NCBI GenBank assembly: GCA_028226735.1
Contig: JAOIYV010000005.1
Span: forward strand, 1 to 42,528
DNA: 42,528 nucleotides
DNA from: Candidatus Pelagibacter sp.
Lineage (GTDB): Bacteria > Pseudomonadota > Alphaproteobacteria > Pelagibacterales > Pelagibacteraceae
Direction of reading: 5' to 3'
In this document: positions 8,278-18,876 of the stretch, one piece after another
Layout of the letters: each line of letters starts with the position of its first letter
How positions within the stretch are numbered: the first letter of the stretch is position 1
Notes under the pieces: model-generated
What the model saw: only the letters and a program-made list of their open reading frames with translations
Databases searched by the model: none
Told to the model about the DNA's origin: nothing
Made by a program: the position numbers and the translations under genes

Positions 8278-10343
8278 TATTTGGCCTCAATATTTGAAAA
8301 TATTATGTAATTATCAAACGTTCTACATAACATTTGTAAAAGTTCCAATCTGTTTTTTTTAATATTTTTATCTTCATCATTAACTTTTACGTTATCAAAA
8401 AATTCAAAAATTACTTTTTTTGCTTCTGCTAAATTTGCGAGAGATTCACTATAGTTTTCGTCCTTGTTGATACTTATAAAGTACTTTTTTAATTCATTAA
8501 TCTTCTTCAATAAACTTTTTTCATAATCATTTTTAAAAATACCAGGGTCAGTTGTATTTGATAACTCTATCACGTCATTCTTTAATTCACTGTCTAGTAT
8601 ATTGGATGCTCTTTTGTAGCTTAAAACAATATCTTCTCCAGTTTGTTTGTTTATTACTTTGTTTAAAGTAGATGCTTTTTGAAATATTTTATTCATATGG
8701 TCTACACCAAGTGAGCTAATACTTGCTTCAACAATATCAATACGAATATCCTTTTCCTTCATATAGTATTTTAATCTATCTAATAAAAATACAATTAGTT
8801 CTTTTTGCAAGGAAACATTGGAAAATTCAAACCCTTGGTCTTTATGTAAAGAAATTGAATAATTTATAAGATCTTTAATATTAAATTCTTTGTTATTATC
8901 AATTAATAATCTTATTATACCCAATGCTGATCTTCTCAATGCGTAAGGGTCTTTAGAGCTTGTTGGTTTTTGATTAATTCCAAAAAATCCTACCAACGTA
9001 TCGATCTTGTCTGTCAAAGCTAATGCTATACTAAATAGTTTTTTTGGTGTTTTGCTGTCAAGTCCTGATGGAAGATAATGCTCACTTACTGCAAGCGAGA
9101 TATCTTTATCAAATCCCTGAACTTCAGCAAAATATCCACCCATAACACCTTGGAGTTCAGGAAATTCACCAACCAAATCAGAAATTAAATCAACTTTACA
9201 AATTGAAGCTGACAATTCAACTTGATCTTTACTTATCAGCAATTCATCTGAAATCATCCCTCCAAGCTTTCTCATTCTTTGAATCTTATCAAAATAAGAT
9301 CCAAGTCCCTTAAAATAATTCATTGATTTAAGCTTAGATACTTGTTTGACTAAATTTTGTGCTTTATTTTTTTCCCAAAAAAATTGAGCATCGCTTAATC
9401 TTGCCTCTACAACTCTTTCATTTCCTAATTTTATATAATTTTTTTTATCTTTATTGTTTGCAACAACTAAAAATTCGTTAGTAATTTTACCTTTTTTGTC
9501 AAATGTTGGAAAATATTTTTGATGATATTGCATTGTAATAATCAAAATTTCTTTTGGTATACTCAAAAATTTTTCATCAAATTTACATATCAAGATAATT
9601 GGTTGATCAACTATATTTGTCACTTCTTCTAAAAGCTTATTATTAGACTCTACAACAAAATTTTTCTTTTTTGATATTCTTTCAATTTCTTTTCTAATAA
9701 AATCTTTTCTTGAAATATGGTCAATTATTATACCTGACTTATAAAAAAAATTTTTATAACTTTTATAATTTTTAAATATTTTTTTCTTTTCTTCAAATTC
9801 TTTATCAATAAATGATGTGTTTGAGGCTGTTAAATGATAAAATTTAAAATTTAAAGCTTTACCATTAAAAATGGCTAATATTGATTTTAGAGGTCTTGGC
9901 CAATTAAGCGAAAAATCTCCCCATCTCATTGACTTTTTCCATTGCAATTTATTAAGTAATATAGGCGTCTGTTCCTCTAATAAATCTATTGTATTTATTT
10001 TTTTTGTTAATCTTTTAAAGAAATAAAATTCACCTTTTTCAATTTTTTTTTTAAACAAATCTTTCTTATTTATTTGATTAGATCTTAAAAAACCCTCAAC
10101 TGCTTTTTCTGGTGCATTTATGTTTGGTCCTCTTACCTCTTCTCCCTTTTGAGTTATCTCTTTTGATAAACCTTCAAATAATACAATTAGCCGATTTGGT
10201 GTGGAGTAAGTAGTACTTTTTTTAAATGATATATGTTTTTCTTCAAATAATTTTTGAAAACTTTCTAACAAAAGTGCTCTTGAATTACTCTGCAAATTTC
10301 CTGGGATTTCTTCACTAAATAATTCTAAAAAAAACTCTGACAT
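8277..10343 (-). CDS. glyS: glycyl-tRNA synthetase beta subunit
   Basis: Beta chain of the bacterial alpha2beta2 glycyl-tRNA synthetase, which recognises tRNA-Gly. Motifs seen: FFLELFSEEIP at the N-terminus, PTPNRLIVLF-like segment, KSMRWGDFSLNWPRPLKSI, the HD-like region EFPELQGVMGGYFAE, and DPYALRRSALGIIRLL, all typical. The open frame extends to 10367, but the ATG at 10343 is chosen because it overlaps the glyQ stop as TAATG and gives the usual [12 protein letters not shown] start; the length is then about 688 aa, as in the family. Residue-level identification is strong. Confidence 0.96.
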   Translation of the reverse strand: MSEFFLELFSEEIPGNLQSNSRALLLESFQKLFEEKHISFKKSTTYSTPNRLIVLFEGLSKEITQKGEEVRGPNINAPEKAVEGFLRSNQINKKDLFKKKIEKGEFYFFKRLTKKINTIDLLEEQTPILLNKLQWKKSMRWGDFSLNWPRPLKSILAIFNGKALNFKFYHLTASNTSFIDKEFEEKKKIFKNYKSYKNFFYKSGIIIDHISRKDFIRKEIERISKKKNFVVESNNKLLEEVTNIVDQPIILICKFDEKFLSIPKEILIITMQYHQKYFPTFDKKGKITNEFLVVANNKDKKNYIKLGNERVVEARLSDAQFFWEKNKAQNLVKQVSKLKSMNYFKGLGSYFDKIQRMRKLGGMISDELLISKDQVELSASICKVDLISDLVGEFPELQGVMGGYFAEVQGFDKDISLAVSEHYLPSGLDSKTPKKLFSIALALTDKIDTLVGFFGINQKPTSSKDPYALRRSALGIIRLLIDNNKEFNIKDLINYSISLHKDQGFEFSNVSLQKELIVFLLDRLKYYMKEKDIRIDIVEASISSLGVDHMNKIFQKASTLNKVINKQTGEDIVLSYKRASNILDSELKNDVIELSNTTDPGIFKNDYEKSLLKKINELKKYFISINKDENYSESLANLAEAKKVIFEFFDNVKVNDEDKNIKKNRLELLQMLCRTFDNYIIFSNIEAK

Positions 10344-11227
10344 TATTTTATTTGACTGCTTAGCCAAGTTTCAGCAACTACTTTTGTAATATTTCTAATA
10401 CGTCCGATATAACCTGCTCTTTGAGCTACACTTATAACCCCTCTTGAGTCTAAAATATTAAATACGTGGCTTGCTTTTAAACATTGGTCATATGCGGGTA
10501 GTGATATTTTTTTCTCTACTAAGGATTTGGCCTCTAACTCTAGCATATCGAACATTTTAAATAAATTATCTGTATTTGCATGTTCAAAATTATAAGCTGA
10601 AAATTCTTTTTCAGCTTGAAGAAATACATCTCCGTATCTTACTCCTTCATCATTCCATAATAAATCATAAACATTTTTTTTTTGTTGTGTAAACATGCAA
10701 ATTCTTTCTAACCCATAAGTGATCTCAACTGAAACAGGTTTACATTCAATACCTGCCATTTGTTGAAAGTAGGTAAATTGTGTAATTTCCATTCCATCAC
10801 ACCAAACTTCCCAACCAAGTCCTGCAGCTCCCAGGGTTGGACTCTCCCAGTCGTCTTCTACAAATCTAATATCGTGCTCTTTATAATTTATGCCAATTAT
10901 TGTTAAGCTATTTAAATAAAGTTTTTTAATATTTATTGGAGACGGCTTAATTAAAACTTGGAACTGATAATAATGTTGTAATCTATTTGGATTATCTCCA
11001 TATCTTCCATCGGTTGGCCTTCTTGATGGTTGCACATACGCTGCTTTCCAAGGCTTAGAACCTAACGATCTTAAAGTAGTTGCAGGATGAAAGGTTCCAG
11101 CTCCAACCTCAATATCATAAGGTTGTAAAATAACACACCCTTGCTTGCTCCAATATTTCTGTAGATTCAAAATTGTATCTTGAAATGTTTGAAATTTAGG
11201 TTTTAAAAATTTTTTTTTAGAAGCCAT
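10343..11227 (-). CDS. glyQ: glycyl-tRNA synthetase alpha subunit
   Basis: Catalytic alpha chain (class II fold) that forms glycyl-adenylate. The 294-aa protein shows [55 protein letters not shown] (class II motif 2 region), [21 protein letters not shown] and ITQFTYFQQ, all close to the family consensus. The start ATG overlaps the sppA stop by 11 nt. The order sppA-glyQ-glyS-ppdK, with all junctions overlapping, suggests a single transcript from upstream of sppA. Confidence 0.97.
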   Translation of the reverse strand: MASKKKFLKPKFQTFQDTILNLQKYWSKQGCVILQPYDIEVGAGTFHPATTLRSLGSKPWKAAYVQPSRRPTDGRYGDNPNRLQHYYQFQVLIKPSPINIKKLYLNSLTIIGINYKEHDIRFVEDDWESPTLGAAGLGWEVWCDGMEITQFTYFQQMAGIECKPVSVEITYGLERICMFTQQKKNVYDLLWNDEGVRYGDVFLQAEKEFSAYNFEHANTDNLFKMFDMLELEAKSLVEKKISLPAYDQCLKASHVFNILDSRGVISVAQRAGYIGRIRNITKVVAETWLSSQIK

Positions 11228-12023
11228 ATCGTTGCCAGATAGATCTTTCCTCTAAAATATTTGCAAATTGATCTATTTGATTATGTGATGAAGAAAATTT
11301 TTTACTTAACCAACCTTTAGATTTTTCAAATTTTTTAATAACAACATCTTCCCCAAATTTTTCTTTTAAGATTTCATTTGCGTTTCCTAGTTTATCAACT
11401 AATCCTAATTCTTTTGCTTTACTTCCAGACCAAAATTCACCAGAAAATAATTCAATACCACTTTTTTTTAGCTTAGTTCCCCTACTTTCCTCTACGACTT
11501 GGATAAAATCTTTATGAAGATCTAACTGAATACTTTTAAGTCTTTCAATATCTTCACTTTTTTCCTCTTGAAATGGGTCTAAAGAACTTTTATTTTTTCC
11601 AGCTGTATGAACTCTTCTTTCAACTCCAATTTTTTTTATAAGTTCAGTGAAACCGAAAGATGAATATATAACTCCTATAGATCCAATAATTGAGCTTGAG
11701 TTTGCATATATTTCATCTCCTGCACAAGCAATTAAGTATCCACCTGAAGCTGCAACATCCTCGGCAAATACTAAAACTTTCAATTTATTCTTTTTCGCTT
11801 GTTCTTTTATAAATTTATAAATTAAGTGAGATTGTACTGGTGATCCGCCTGGTGAATTTATAGTAATTGCTACTGCTTTTGCTTTTTTTAGTGAAAATGC
11901 TTTTTTAATAATCTCCTCTTGGCCTGAGAAATCTATACCTTGTTTAAACTTCCCTGCATTACCAATCACACCATTTAGCTTGATATGAGCGACTATTTTT
12001 TTCTTTTTAAAAAAAGAGAACAT
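11217..12023 (-). CDS. sppA: S49 family signal peptide peptidase-like protease
   Basis: A 268-aa peptidase of the SppA/SohB family (Ser-Lys dyad), which degrades cleaved signal peptides or damaged membrane proteins. Motifs seen: [11 protein letters not shown], then [22 protein letters not shown] with the nucleophilic serine in AASGG, and [13 protein letters not shown], where the general-base lysine is expected. [21 protein letters not shown] marks the conserved C-terminal part. The protein begins [16 protein letters not shown] with no hydrophobic membrane anchor, so it is either cytoplasmic or peripherally membrane-bound. It is first in the sppA-glyQ-glyS-ppdK series and divergent from the polyprenyl synthase. 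Confidence 0.85.
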   Translation of the reverse strand: MFSFFKKKKIVAHIKLNGVIGNAGKFKQGIDFSGQEEIIKKAFSLKKAKAVAITINSPGGSPVQSHLIYKFIKEQAKKNKLKVLVFAEDVAASGGYLIACAGDEIYANSSSIIGSIGVIYSSFGFTELIKKIGVERRVHTAGKNKSSLDPFQEEKSEDIERLKSIQLDLHKDFIQVVEESRGTKLKKSGIELFSGEFWSGSKAKELGLVDKLGNANEILKEKFGEDVVIKKFEKSKGWLSKKFSSSHNQIDQFANILEERSIWQRYGF

Positions 12024-12136
12024 TGTTAATCCTTATAGAATTTTTGATTTAATATAAAGCCTACTTATAGTTGAAGATTGAGGTGCGTCAATTGATAAGT
12101 AATAAATATAACTTAATTATACTACCTTATTTTTTT

Positions 12137-13150
12137 ATGGGAACTGTTGTTCAACTTAGAGACCAAATAGATAATTCTTATTTTCAATTAAAGGATTCAG
12201 TAGATGAAAAATTAGTTTTAGTTGAGGAAAAAATTCAATCAAAACTTTTAAGTGAAGTTGATCTGGTGAAAAAAATGACAGATTATCATATTGACACTGG
12301 GGGGAAAAGGTTGAGAGCTCTTTTGACTCTTGGGGCTGCAAAATTATGTGGGTATACAAAGGGAGGACGTGATATCAATCTAGCAGCTTGTGTTGAAATG
12401 ATACATGGTGCCACTTTAATGCATGATGATGTAATTGATACTGGAAATGTAAGAAGAGGTAAAAAAACTTTAAACTCAATTTGGGGAAATCATTCATCAA
12501 TATTAGTTGGAGACTATCTTTTAAGTAGATGTTTTGAGATGATGGTTGAGGATGGAAATTTAGAAGTTTTAAAATTATTATCTTCAACATCGTCAAAAAT
12601 TGCTCAGGGAGAAGTACTGCAACTTCAGCACAAAGGTGAGATAGACATGCTTGAAGAAACCTATTTCAAAATTATTACAGCCAAAACAGCTGAGCTTTTT
12701 TCTGCAGCAACAAAAGTGGGTGCAATTTTATCTAACTCAGAGTCAAAAGAAAAGGAAGCTTTAGAATTTTATGGAAAGAATTTGGGTTTAACATTTCAAA
12801 TTGCCGATGATACTTTAGACTACAATTCTAATCTAAAAGTTTTTGGTAAAAAAATAGGTAAAGATTTTTATGAAGGTAAAGTGACCTTGCCAGTAATTTT
12901 ATTATTTCAAAAAGTAACAACCCTAGAAAAAGAAAAATTAAAATATATTTTTAAAGAAGATGTTAGATCAGATGATGATTTAAAATTTACCTTAACACTT
13001 ATTAAAAAATATAATATCATCAAAGAGTGCTATAAAAAAGCTGAACACTTTATCAATCTTGCATCAAACTCTTTAACTGTATTTAAAGATAGTGATGAAA
13101 AAAAAGTTTTAGAAAATTTAACTTCATTTAGCTTGGAAAGAAGTTTTTAA
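12137..13150 (+). CDS. ispB: long-chain polyprenyl diphosphate synthase (IspB type)
   Basis: Elongates prenyl diphosphates to the octa/decaprenyl side chain of ubiquinone. Motifs seen: GGKRLRALLTL, the first aspartate-rich motif LMHDDVIDTG with RRGKKTLNSIWGNHSSILVGDYLLS, and the second motif IADDTLDY followed by GKDFYEGKVTLPVILL. The open frame extends to a TTG at 12071, but the ATG at 12137 (MGTVVQLRDQ) is preferred, giving 337 aa, close to the family. A TATACT-like hexamer lies at 12118-12123, without a well-spaced -35. The 3' end overlaps the convergent pdxH by 4 nt. The exact chain length cannot be read. Confidence 0.88.
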   Translation: MGTVVQLRDQIDNSYFQLKDSVDEKLVLVEEKIQSKLLSEVDLVKKMTDYHIDTGGKRLRALLTLGAAKLCGYTKGGRDINLAACVEMIHGATLMHDDVIDTGNVRRGKKTLNSIWGNHSSILVGDYLLSRCFEMMVEDGNLEVLKLLSSTSSKIAQGEVLQLQHKGEIDMLEETYFKIITAKTAELFSAATKVGAILSNSESKEKEALEFYGKNLGLTFQIADDTLDYNSNLKVFGKKIGKDFYEGKVTLPVILLFQKVTTLEKEKLKYIFKEDVRSDDDLKFTLTLIKKYNIIKECYKKAEHFINLASNSLTVFKDSDEKKVLENLTSFSLERSF

Positions 13151-13773
13151 GGACTCAATAAAGATTTACTCCAATTACCATTTCTATCTTTAATATATTT
13201 AAGTCTTTCATGAATTCTATTATCTCCATCTAACCAAAATTCAATATTAGATGGAATTAAATTCCAACCAGACCAATGGTCTGGCCTTGGAACTGTTGAT
13301 TCATCATTAAATTTTTTTTTATAATCCTCTATGGATTTTAAAAGATCACTTCTTTTGCTTAAAATAGAACTTTGTTTAGAGGCCCAAGCACCAATTCTAC
13401 TTTCATAACCTCTAGTTTTATAATATTCATCAGCAACTTGATCTGATAATTTCTTTACTACTCCATTAATTCTTACTTGTCTTAATAGGCTCTTCCAATG
13501 AAAACACATTGAAGCTTGAGGATTGTTTTTCAGTTCATTTCCTTTTTGACTATTTAAATTAGTGTAAAATACAAATCCTTCTTTATTAAAGTTTTTTAAT
13601 AAGACCATTCTAACTGATGGAAAGTTATTTTGATCAGAGGTTCCTAACGCTAGGGCATTTGGATCGTTTGGTTCAGTTTTTTTAGCTTCTTCCATCCAAA
13701 CTTTAAACAGATCGATTGGATCATTTAGTTCTAAAAAGCAGTTATTAAGCCCTAATGAGTTTTTTTGATTCAT
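13147..13773 (-). CDS. pdxH: pyridoxamine 5'-phosphate oxidase
   Basis: FMN-dependent oxidation of pyridoxamine/pyridoxine phosphate to PLP. The 208-aa protein is of normal length and shows DPNALALGTSDQNNFPSVRMVLLK, FVFYTNLNSQKGNEL, MCFHWKSLLRQVRINGVV, the SRIGAWASKQSS segment, and the C-terminal RPDHWSGWNLIPSNIEFWLDG and HERLKY, all matching the family. Two downstream PLP users are in the window (the aminotransferase and Dxs uses ThDP, so only the former), but there is no operon link. It is divergent from aroC over 33 bp and convergent with ispB. Confidence 0.95.
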   Translation of the reverse strand: MNQKNSLGLNNCFLELNDPIDLFKVWMEEAKKTEPNDPNALALGTSDQNNFPSVRMVLLKNFNKEGFVFYTNLNSQKGNELKNNPQASMCFHWKSLLRQVRINGVVKKLSDQVADEYYKTRGYESRIGAWASKQSSILSKRSDLLKSIEDYKKKFNDESTVPRPDHWSGWNLIPSNIEFWLDGDNRIHERLKYIKDRNGNWSKSLLSP

Positions 13774-13793
13774 AATTTTAACAAAATAATCTA

Positions 13794-13799
13794 TATAAT
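13794..13799 (+). promoter_or_regulatory. candidate -10 box for aroC
   Basis: A perfect TATAAT hexamer lies 7 nt upstream of the aroC ATG in the 33-bp divergent gap between pdxH and aroC. No convincing -35 hexamer is seen at the correct distance, where the pdxH start region lies. If used, the aroC transcript would be almost leaderless. Composition makes chance occurrence likely, so this is tentative. Confidence 0.3.
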
Positions 13800-13806
13800 A
13801 TAAATA

Positions 13807-14889
13807 ATGTCATTTAATACTTTTGGAAAGCTATTTCGATTCACAACATGGGGTGAATCTCATGGACCAGCTATAGGCTGTATAATTGATGGTTGTCCGC
13901 CCAATATAAACATCAAGGATCAAGATATTCAGGTTGAATTAGATAGAAGAAAACCGGGACAATCAAAATTTACAACTCAAAGAAAAGAGGATGATAAAGT
14001 TCAAATTTTATCAGGAGTGTTTGACGGTAAAACAACTGGAACCCCTATCTCATTAATTATTTATAACCAAGATATGAAATCTAAAGATTATAAGAATATC
14101 AAAGATAAATTTAGACCAGGACATGCTGATTTTACGTATTTTAAAAAATATGGAATAAGGGATTACAAAGGTGGGGGAAGATCATCTGCCAGAGAAACAG
14201 CCGCTAGAGTTGCTGCGGGTGCAATAGCAAAAAAAGTATTAGAAAAAAAACTTGGTAAAAAATTTCAAGTTATGGGTGCTGTTACTCAATTAGGAATCTT
14301 AGGTTGTGATATAAAAAAATGGAATGATAAAACTATTAAAAAAAATCCATTTTTTTGTCCAGATAAATCAATGTTAAAACTTTGGGAAAAATACTTATTA
14401 AATGTGAGAAAATCTGGATCTTCTTGTGGTGCAACCATTGAGGTTAGAGCTAGAGGAATTCCTGTTGGGCTTGGTGCACCTATATACTCTAAATTAGACA
14501 TGGACATTGCATCAGCGATGATGAGCATCAACGCTGTTAAAGGTGTAAACATTGGTTCTGGAATGAATTCTGCACAATTAAGTGGAGAACAAAATTCAGA
14601 TGAAATTTCTCAAAAAGGTAAAAAATTAAAATTTAATTCTAATAATGCAGGTGGGATTTTAGGCGGAATTTCAACTGGTCAAGAAATTGTAGCTTCATTT
14701 GCTGTTAAACCAACCTCTTCAATTTTAACGACGAGAAAAACTATCAATAAATTTGGTAAAAATACCACTATCTCTGTCAAAGGAAGACATGATCCTTGCG
14801 TTGGTATTCGTGCAGTACCTGTTGGTGAAGCAATGATGAATTGTGTTCTACTAGATCACTATTTAATGAATAAAGCTCAATGTAGCTAA
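13807..14889 (+). CDS. aroC: chorismate synthase
   Basis: Last step of the shikimate pathway, conversion of EPSP to chorismate with reduced FMN. The 360-aa length is normal. All three signature regions are visible: [17 protein letters not shown] near the N-terminus, the central [36 protein letters not shown], and the C-terminal [32 protein letters not shown] is also typical. It stands alone on the plus strand, divergent from pdxH and convergent with dxs with a 13-bp gap. Confidence 0.98.
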   Translation: MSFNTFGKLFRFTTWGESHGPAIGCIIDGCPPNINIKDQDIQVELDRRKPGQSKFTTQRKEDDKVQILSGVFDGKTTGTPISLIIYNQDMKSKDYKNIKDKFRPGHADFTYFKKYGIRDYKGGGRSSARETAARVAAGAIAKKVLEKKLGKKFQVMGAVTQLGILGCDIKKWNDKTIKKNPFFCPDKSMLKLWEKYLLNVRKSGSSCGATIEVRARGIPVGLGAPIYSKLDMDIASAMMSINAVKGVNIGSGMNSAQLSGEQNSDEISQKGKKLKFNSNNAGGILGGISTGQEIVASFAVKPTSSILTTRKTINKFGKNTTISVKGRHDPCVGIRAVPVGEAMMNCVLLDHYLMNKAQCS

Positions 14890-14902
14890 TTATCGACAAG
14901 GT

Positions 14903-16819
14903 TTAATTTTTTACTACTTTTATAGAATCTTTTGAAAATAAAATATCTAAAATTTTTTTTGAAATTTGAGTGGCATTAAGACCTGCAATATCATACATCT
15001 TTTTTGGATTATCTTGTTCTATAAAAATGTCAGGAAGTGTCATTGATCTAAATTTTAAACCTTTATCGAATATACCTTTTTCAGCTAATAAATTTTTAAC
15101 ATGGGAGCCAAAACCACCTATAGATCCTTCTTCTATAGTAATCATTACCTCATGTTCTCTTGCACATTTTAAAATAAGTTCTTGATCAAGAGGTTTAGCA
15201 AATCTTGCATCAATAATTGTTGTTGAAACCCCTTTAATTTTTAATTCTTCAGCTGCTAATTTACATTCTTCAAGTCTTGTTCCTAAACTCAAAATACAAG
15301 CTTGCTCACCTTTTTGAACAACTTTTCCTTTACCAATCTCGATCTTTTCATCAATAGAAGGTAGCTCAAGTCCAACGCCAGACCCCCTGGGGTATCTGAT
15401 TGCACTCGGTTTATCATTAATATCAACAGATGTATTAATCATTTTTACTAACTCAGCTTCATCACTTGCTGCCATGACTATAAAATTAGGCAGAGTAGAC
15501 AAATAGGTTATATCAAATGATCCTGCATGCGTTGAGCCATCAGCTCCAACCAAACCAGCTCTATCTATTGCAAACCTTACAGGTAAACTTTGTATAGCAA
15601 CATCATGAACAACTTGATCATAAGCTCTTTGTAAAAAAGTTGAATATATTGCAGCGTAAGGCTTAAAACCCTCTGTTGATAAACCTGCTGCAAAAGTAAC
15701 TGCGTGTTGTTCTGCTATTCCTACATCAAACATTCTTTTAGGAAATTCTTTAGCAAAAATATCCATACCTGTACCACCTGGCATCGCTGCAGTAATTCCT
15801 ACTATTTTGCTATCTCTTTGAGCATGTTTTACCAATGTATTGGCAAATACTTTTGTATATGCAGGAATATTTGATCCACTTTTTACTTGTTCACCAGTTA
15901 TAACATTAAATTTTGATACACCATGATAATTATCATTTGCCTTTTCAGCATACGAGTAACCTTTGCCCTTTTGTGTTTTTATATGTATCATTATTGGACC
16001 TTCATGTTTTGAGTCCCTAGCATTTTTAAGTATGGGGAGAAGACTATTTAAATCATGCCCATCTATTGGACCAACATAGTAAAAACCTAAGGAATTAAAC
16101 ATTGTTCCACCCGTTACAGCTGATCGTAAAAAATCTTCTGCTTTTCCAGCTTTTGCACTGAATCTTTTTGAAAAAGCTGAAGTGATTAATTTGAAAGTTT
16201 CTCTTAAGCTAAAGTAAATTTTTCCAGAAAGCAGTTTTGCCAAATAAGTTCTCATCGCACCAACCGGCTTAGCTATTGACATGTCATTATCATTTAAAAT
16301 AACAATCATCTTAGTTTTTGAAGCACCTGCGTTATTCATTGCTTCGTAAGCCATACCTGCACTAATTGCCCCATCACCAATTACAGCAATCACATTGGTT
16401 GATTTGTTAGATAATTTATTAGCTTCAGCTATTCCTAGTGCCGAAGATATAGATGTAGAGCTATGTGCAGCGCCAAAAGGATCATACTCACTTTCTGATC
16501 TTTTAGTAAATCCAGATAACCCATTTCCTTGTCTTAAAGTTTTAATTTTATTTTTTCTTCCAGTCAAAATCTTATGTGGATAGCTCTGGTGTCCAACATC
16601 CCAAATTAACTTATCATTTGGAGTGTCAAACACGTAATGTAAAGCAACTGTTAATTCCACCACTCCTAATCCTGCTCCTAAATGACCCCCTGTTTCAGAT
16701 ACAGCAGCAATCATTTCTTTTCTAACTTCATTAACAAGTTCTTTTAAGTCACTTTCAGAAATTTTTTTTAAGTCTGATGGAAAGTTTATATCTTTTAAAA
16801 ATTTGTAATTTTGGGTCAT
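14903..16819 (-). CDS. dxs: 1-deoxy-D-xylulose-5-phosphate synthase
   Basis: ThDP-dependent condensation of pyruvate and glyceraldehyde-3-phosphate, the entry to the MEP isoprenoid pathway. The 638-aa protein shows [39 protein letters not shown], the ThDP motif [19 protein letters not shown], the [11 protein letters not shown] loop, [16 protein letters not shown] with the catalytic glutamate, and the transketolase C domain. It follows ispA with a 4-nt ATGA-type overlap, forming xseB-ispA-dxs, an arrangement common in proteobacteria. Nothing unusual is seen. Confidence 0.98.
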   Translation of the reverse strand: MTQNYKFLKDINFPSDLKKISESDLKELVNEVRKEMIAAVSETGGHLGAGLGVVELTVALHYVFDTPNDKLIWDVGHQSYPHKILTGRKNKIKTLRQGNGLSGFTKRSESEYDPFGAAHSSTSISSALGIAEANKLSNKSTNVIAVIGDGAISAGMAYEAMNNAGASKTKMIVILNDNDMSIAKPVGAMRTYLAKLLSGKIYFSLRETFKLITSAFSKRFSAKAGKAEDFLRSAVTGGTMFNSLGFYYVGPIDGHDLNSLLPILKNARDSKHEGPIMIHIKTQKGKGYSYAEKANDNYHGVSKFNVITGEQVKSGSNIPAYTKVFANTLVKHAQRDSKIVGITAAMPGGTGMDIFAKEFPKRMFDVGIAEQHAVTFAAGLSTEGFKPYAAIYSTFLQRAYDQVVHDVAIQSLPVRFAIDRAGLVGADGSTHAGSFDITYLSTLPNFIVMAASDEAELVKMINTSVDINDKPSAIRYPRGSGVGLELPSIDEKIEIGKGKVVQKGEQACILSLGTRLEECKLAAEELKIKGVSTTIIDARFAKPLDQELILKCAREHEVMITIEEGSIGGFGSHVKNLLAEKGIFDKGLKFRSMTLPDIFIEQDNPKKMYDIAGLNATQISKKILDILFSKDSIKVVKN

Positions 16820-17688
16820 TTTTTTCTAGTCAAAATATAATTTAACGTTTCAGTAATATCACTTAAACTTGCATTGTATTTATTTAAGTCTTTAATAATT
16901 TTTAGTTTAATTTTATTACTATATTTAATAGCATTTTTATAACCGAGTAAACTTATTAAAGTAGCTTTTCCTTTTTTTTTATCTTTTCCTGTTTTTTTTC
17001 CTGCAACTTTTGAGGGACTCTTAAAATCAATTAAATCATCTGCTATCTGGAATAAAAGTCCAATATTAGCTCCTATATTTCCAAAATAATTAATTTCTCT
17101 AGTGTTTTTTTTTTTAATAATTGCAGGAGCCATACAACAAAAACTAAATAACTTTCCAGTTTTTTTTATTTCCATATCAATTATTTTATTTTTAGAAATT
17201 TTTTGCTTTTCATAACTTAGGTCTAAATATTGACCACCTGCAATTCCAAGATGACCTGAGCATTCAGATAATTTTTTAACTAAATTAACTTTTATTTTTT
17301 CATTAATCTTTAAATTTTTGCTTGTTAAAATTTCAAAAGCCATTGTTAAAAGTGAGTTACCAGCCAGTACAGCTGTGGACTCACCAAACTTAACGTGAGT
17401 AGATAGTTTGCCTCTTCTCAACACATCATTATCCATACAGGGTAAGTCGTCATGAATAAGTGAGTAAGCATGAATACATTCCACTGCAGCACCAATAATA
17501 ATCAAAGTTTTATAATCAATTCTAAACAAGGACCCTATGTCTAATATTATTTTAGATCTAATTTTTTTACCCCCAGGAAATAAACCATAGTTCATGGCTG
17601 AGACTAGTTCTGTTTTTTTTTGTTTTTGAATAAAATTTTTTAAAAATAAATTAGTGTCATTTGCAATTTTGGTAAGTTTATTTTGCAT
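16816..17688 (-). CDS. ispA: farnesyl/geranyl diphosphate synthase
   Basis: Short-chain prenyltransferase making the C15 (possibly C20) precursor from IPP and DMAPP supplied by the MEP pathway started by the adjacent Dxs. Of 290 aa. The first aspartate-rich motif is [21 protein letters not shown], with the two-residue insertion typical of bacterial FPP synthases; the second is QIADDLIDF followed by [15 protein letters not shown]. It overlaps xseB by 11 nt and dxs by 4 nt. Product chain length is inferred from the motif type and context. Confidence 0.93.
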   Translation of the reverse strand: MQNKLTKIANDTNLFLKNFIQKQKKTELVSAMNYGLFPGGKKIRSKIILDIGSLFRIDYKTLIIIGAAVECIHAYSLIHDDLPCMDNDVLRRGKLSTHVKFGESTAVLAGNSLLTMAFEILTSKNLKINEKIKVNLVKKLSECSGHLGIAGGQYLDLSYEKQKISKNKIIDMEIKKTGKLFSFCCMAPAIIKKKNTREINYFGNIGANIGLLFQIADDLIDFKSPSKVAGKKTGKDKKKGKATLISLLGYKNAIKYSNKIKLKIIKDLNKYNASLSDITETLNYILTRKK

Positions 17689-17923
17689 CTTTTTTACTAA
17701 TTATATTTGTAATTTTTTGCTTTGTTTCTTCATTAATTTTTTTTGAGTTTTTTTGAAACTTCTTTTCAATTAGATTATTTAATTTCAATAACTCTTGATA
17801 ACTATTCATAGAATTTTGAAGGTCTTTTGTTTTCTCTAAAGATTCGATAATATTATTTACTTCATTTGTGAGTTCTTCAAGAGACTGGGTATTATTATCA
17901 AGTGGTAAATTTTTTTCTTTCAT
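17678..17923 (-). CDS. xseB: exodeoxyribonuclease VII small subunit
   Basis: An 81-aa, helical, Lys/Glu-rich protein with the XseB pattern: SLEELTNEVNNIIESLEKTKDLQNSMNSYQELLKLNN. It is the small subunit of the single-strand-specific exonuclease VII. Identification rests partly on position, since xseB-ispA-dxs is a standard order, and on the length and helical heptads. The C-terminal tail, with a run of lysines, is longer than the core fold. It is divergent from tsaC across only 20 bp. xseA is not in the window. Confidence 0.85.
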   Translation of the reverse strand: MKEKNLPLDNNTQSLEELTNEVNNIIESLEKTKDLQNSMNSYQELLKLNNLIEKKFQKNSKKINEETKQKITNIISKKDAK

Positions 17924-17943
17924 ATAATAGTAATTATTAATAC

Positions 17944-18876
17944 ATGAAATTTAATCAATCAAATATCAAAAAAGCTAAAAAATACCTTGATAAAAATTAC
18001 TGTATTGGCGTTCCCACTGAAACTGTTTATGGATTGGCTGGAAATGCTTATTCTAATTTGGCAGTTAAAAGAATATTTAAATTAAAAAAAAGACCTATAA
18101 ATAACCCTCTAATTGTTCATTATTTAGATATCAATTCCCTTGAAAGAGATTGTTTCATAAATGATAATTTTATTAAACTTCATAAAAAACTTTCTCCAGG
18201 TCCAATTACTTACATATTAAAAATGAAAAAAAACTCTAAAATTTCTAAATATGTAACTAATAATAAAAAAAATCTAGCCGTGCGATTCCCAAAACATAAA
18301 ATTTTTAAAAAACTACTTAAAGAATTAAATTATCCAATAGCTGCTCCTAGTGCTAATATTACCTCTCGATTAAGCTCCGTTAAAGCCTCAGATGTTAAAG
18401 AAGAATTTGGATCTAATATTAAATATATCTTGAATGGTGGCAAATGTAGTGTTGGAGTGGAATCAACAATAATTAACCTCACTAATAAACCAACAATAGT
18501 AAGATTGGGTGGAATTGATTCATTAAAAATACAAAAAATTTTAAAAAAAAGAATTAATATAATGACAGATCCTAAAAAAAAAATTGCTCCAGGACAGTCT
18601 AGACTTCATTACTCTCCTGGAATTCCTTTAAAAACTAATATAAAAAAACCAAAAAAAAATGAAGCATTTCTATTAATAAAAAAGAGAAAAATTAATTTAA
18701 ACAATTATTACTATTTAAGTAAAAAAAAAGACCTAATTGAAGCTGCTAAAAATCTATATTCTTACTTAAGAAAAATTAAAAATAAAGGCTATAAATCAAT
18801 TGCAGTTGAAAAAATTCCTAATAAAGGAATGGGTAAAACAATAAATGATCGACTAAACAGAGCTTCAAAATATTAA
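17944..18876 (+). CDS. tsaC: threonylcarbamoyl-AMP synthase (Sua5/TsaC type)
   Basis: Makes threonylcarbamoyl-AMP for the universal t6A37 tRNA modification. The 310-aa length shows the longer Sua5 form: a YrdC domain (residues ~5-190) with GVPTETVYGLAGNA, KKRPINNPLIVHY, VRFPKH, APSANITSRLSSV and GVESTIINL, then the linker and a C-terminal Sua5 domain with IAPGQSRLHYSPGIPL. The C-terminus is lysine-rich. The gene begins 20 bp from the divergent xseB start and ends directly against the ABC ATPase start (0 nt between), so tsaC and the ABC genes are probably co-transcribed. Confidence 0.93.
   Translation: MKFNQSNIKKAKKYLDKNYCIGVPTETVYGLAGNAYSNLAVKRIFKLKKRPINNPLIVHYLDINSLERDCFINDNFIKLHKKLSPGPITYILKMKKNSKISKYVTNNKKNLAVRFPKHKIFKKLLKELNYPIAAPSANITSRLSSVKASDVKEEFGSNIKYILNGGKCSVGVESTIINLTNKPTIVRLGGIDSLKIQKILKKRINIMTDPKKKIAPGQSRLHYSPGIPLKTNIKKPKKNEAFLLIKKRKINLNNYYYLSKKKDLIEAAKNLYSYLRKIKNKGYKSIAVEKIPNKGMGKTINDRLNRASKY

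Noticed and set aside
6473..8362. Several plus-strand open frames opposite ppdK
   Set aside because: Antisense shadows of a fully conserved gene.
12071..12136. 22-codon N-terminal extension of ispB from a TTG
   Set aside because: Hydrophobic, unlike the family, and overlapping the likely promoter region; the ATG at 12137 is better.
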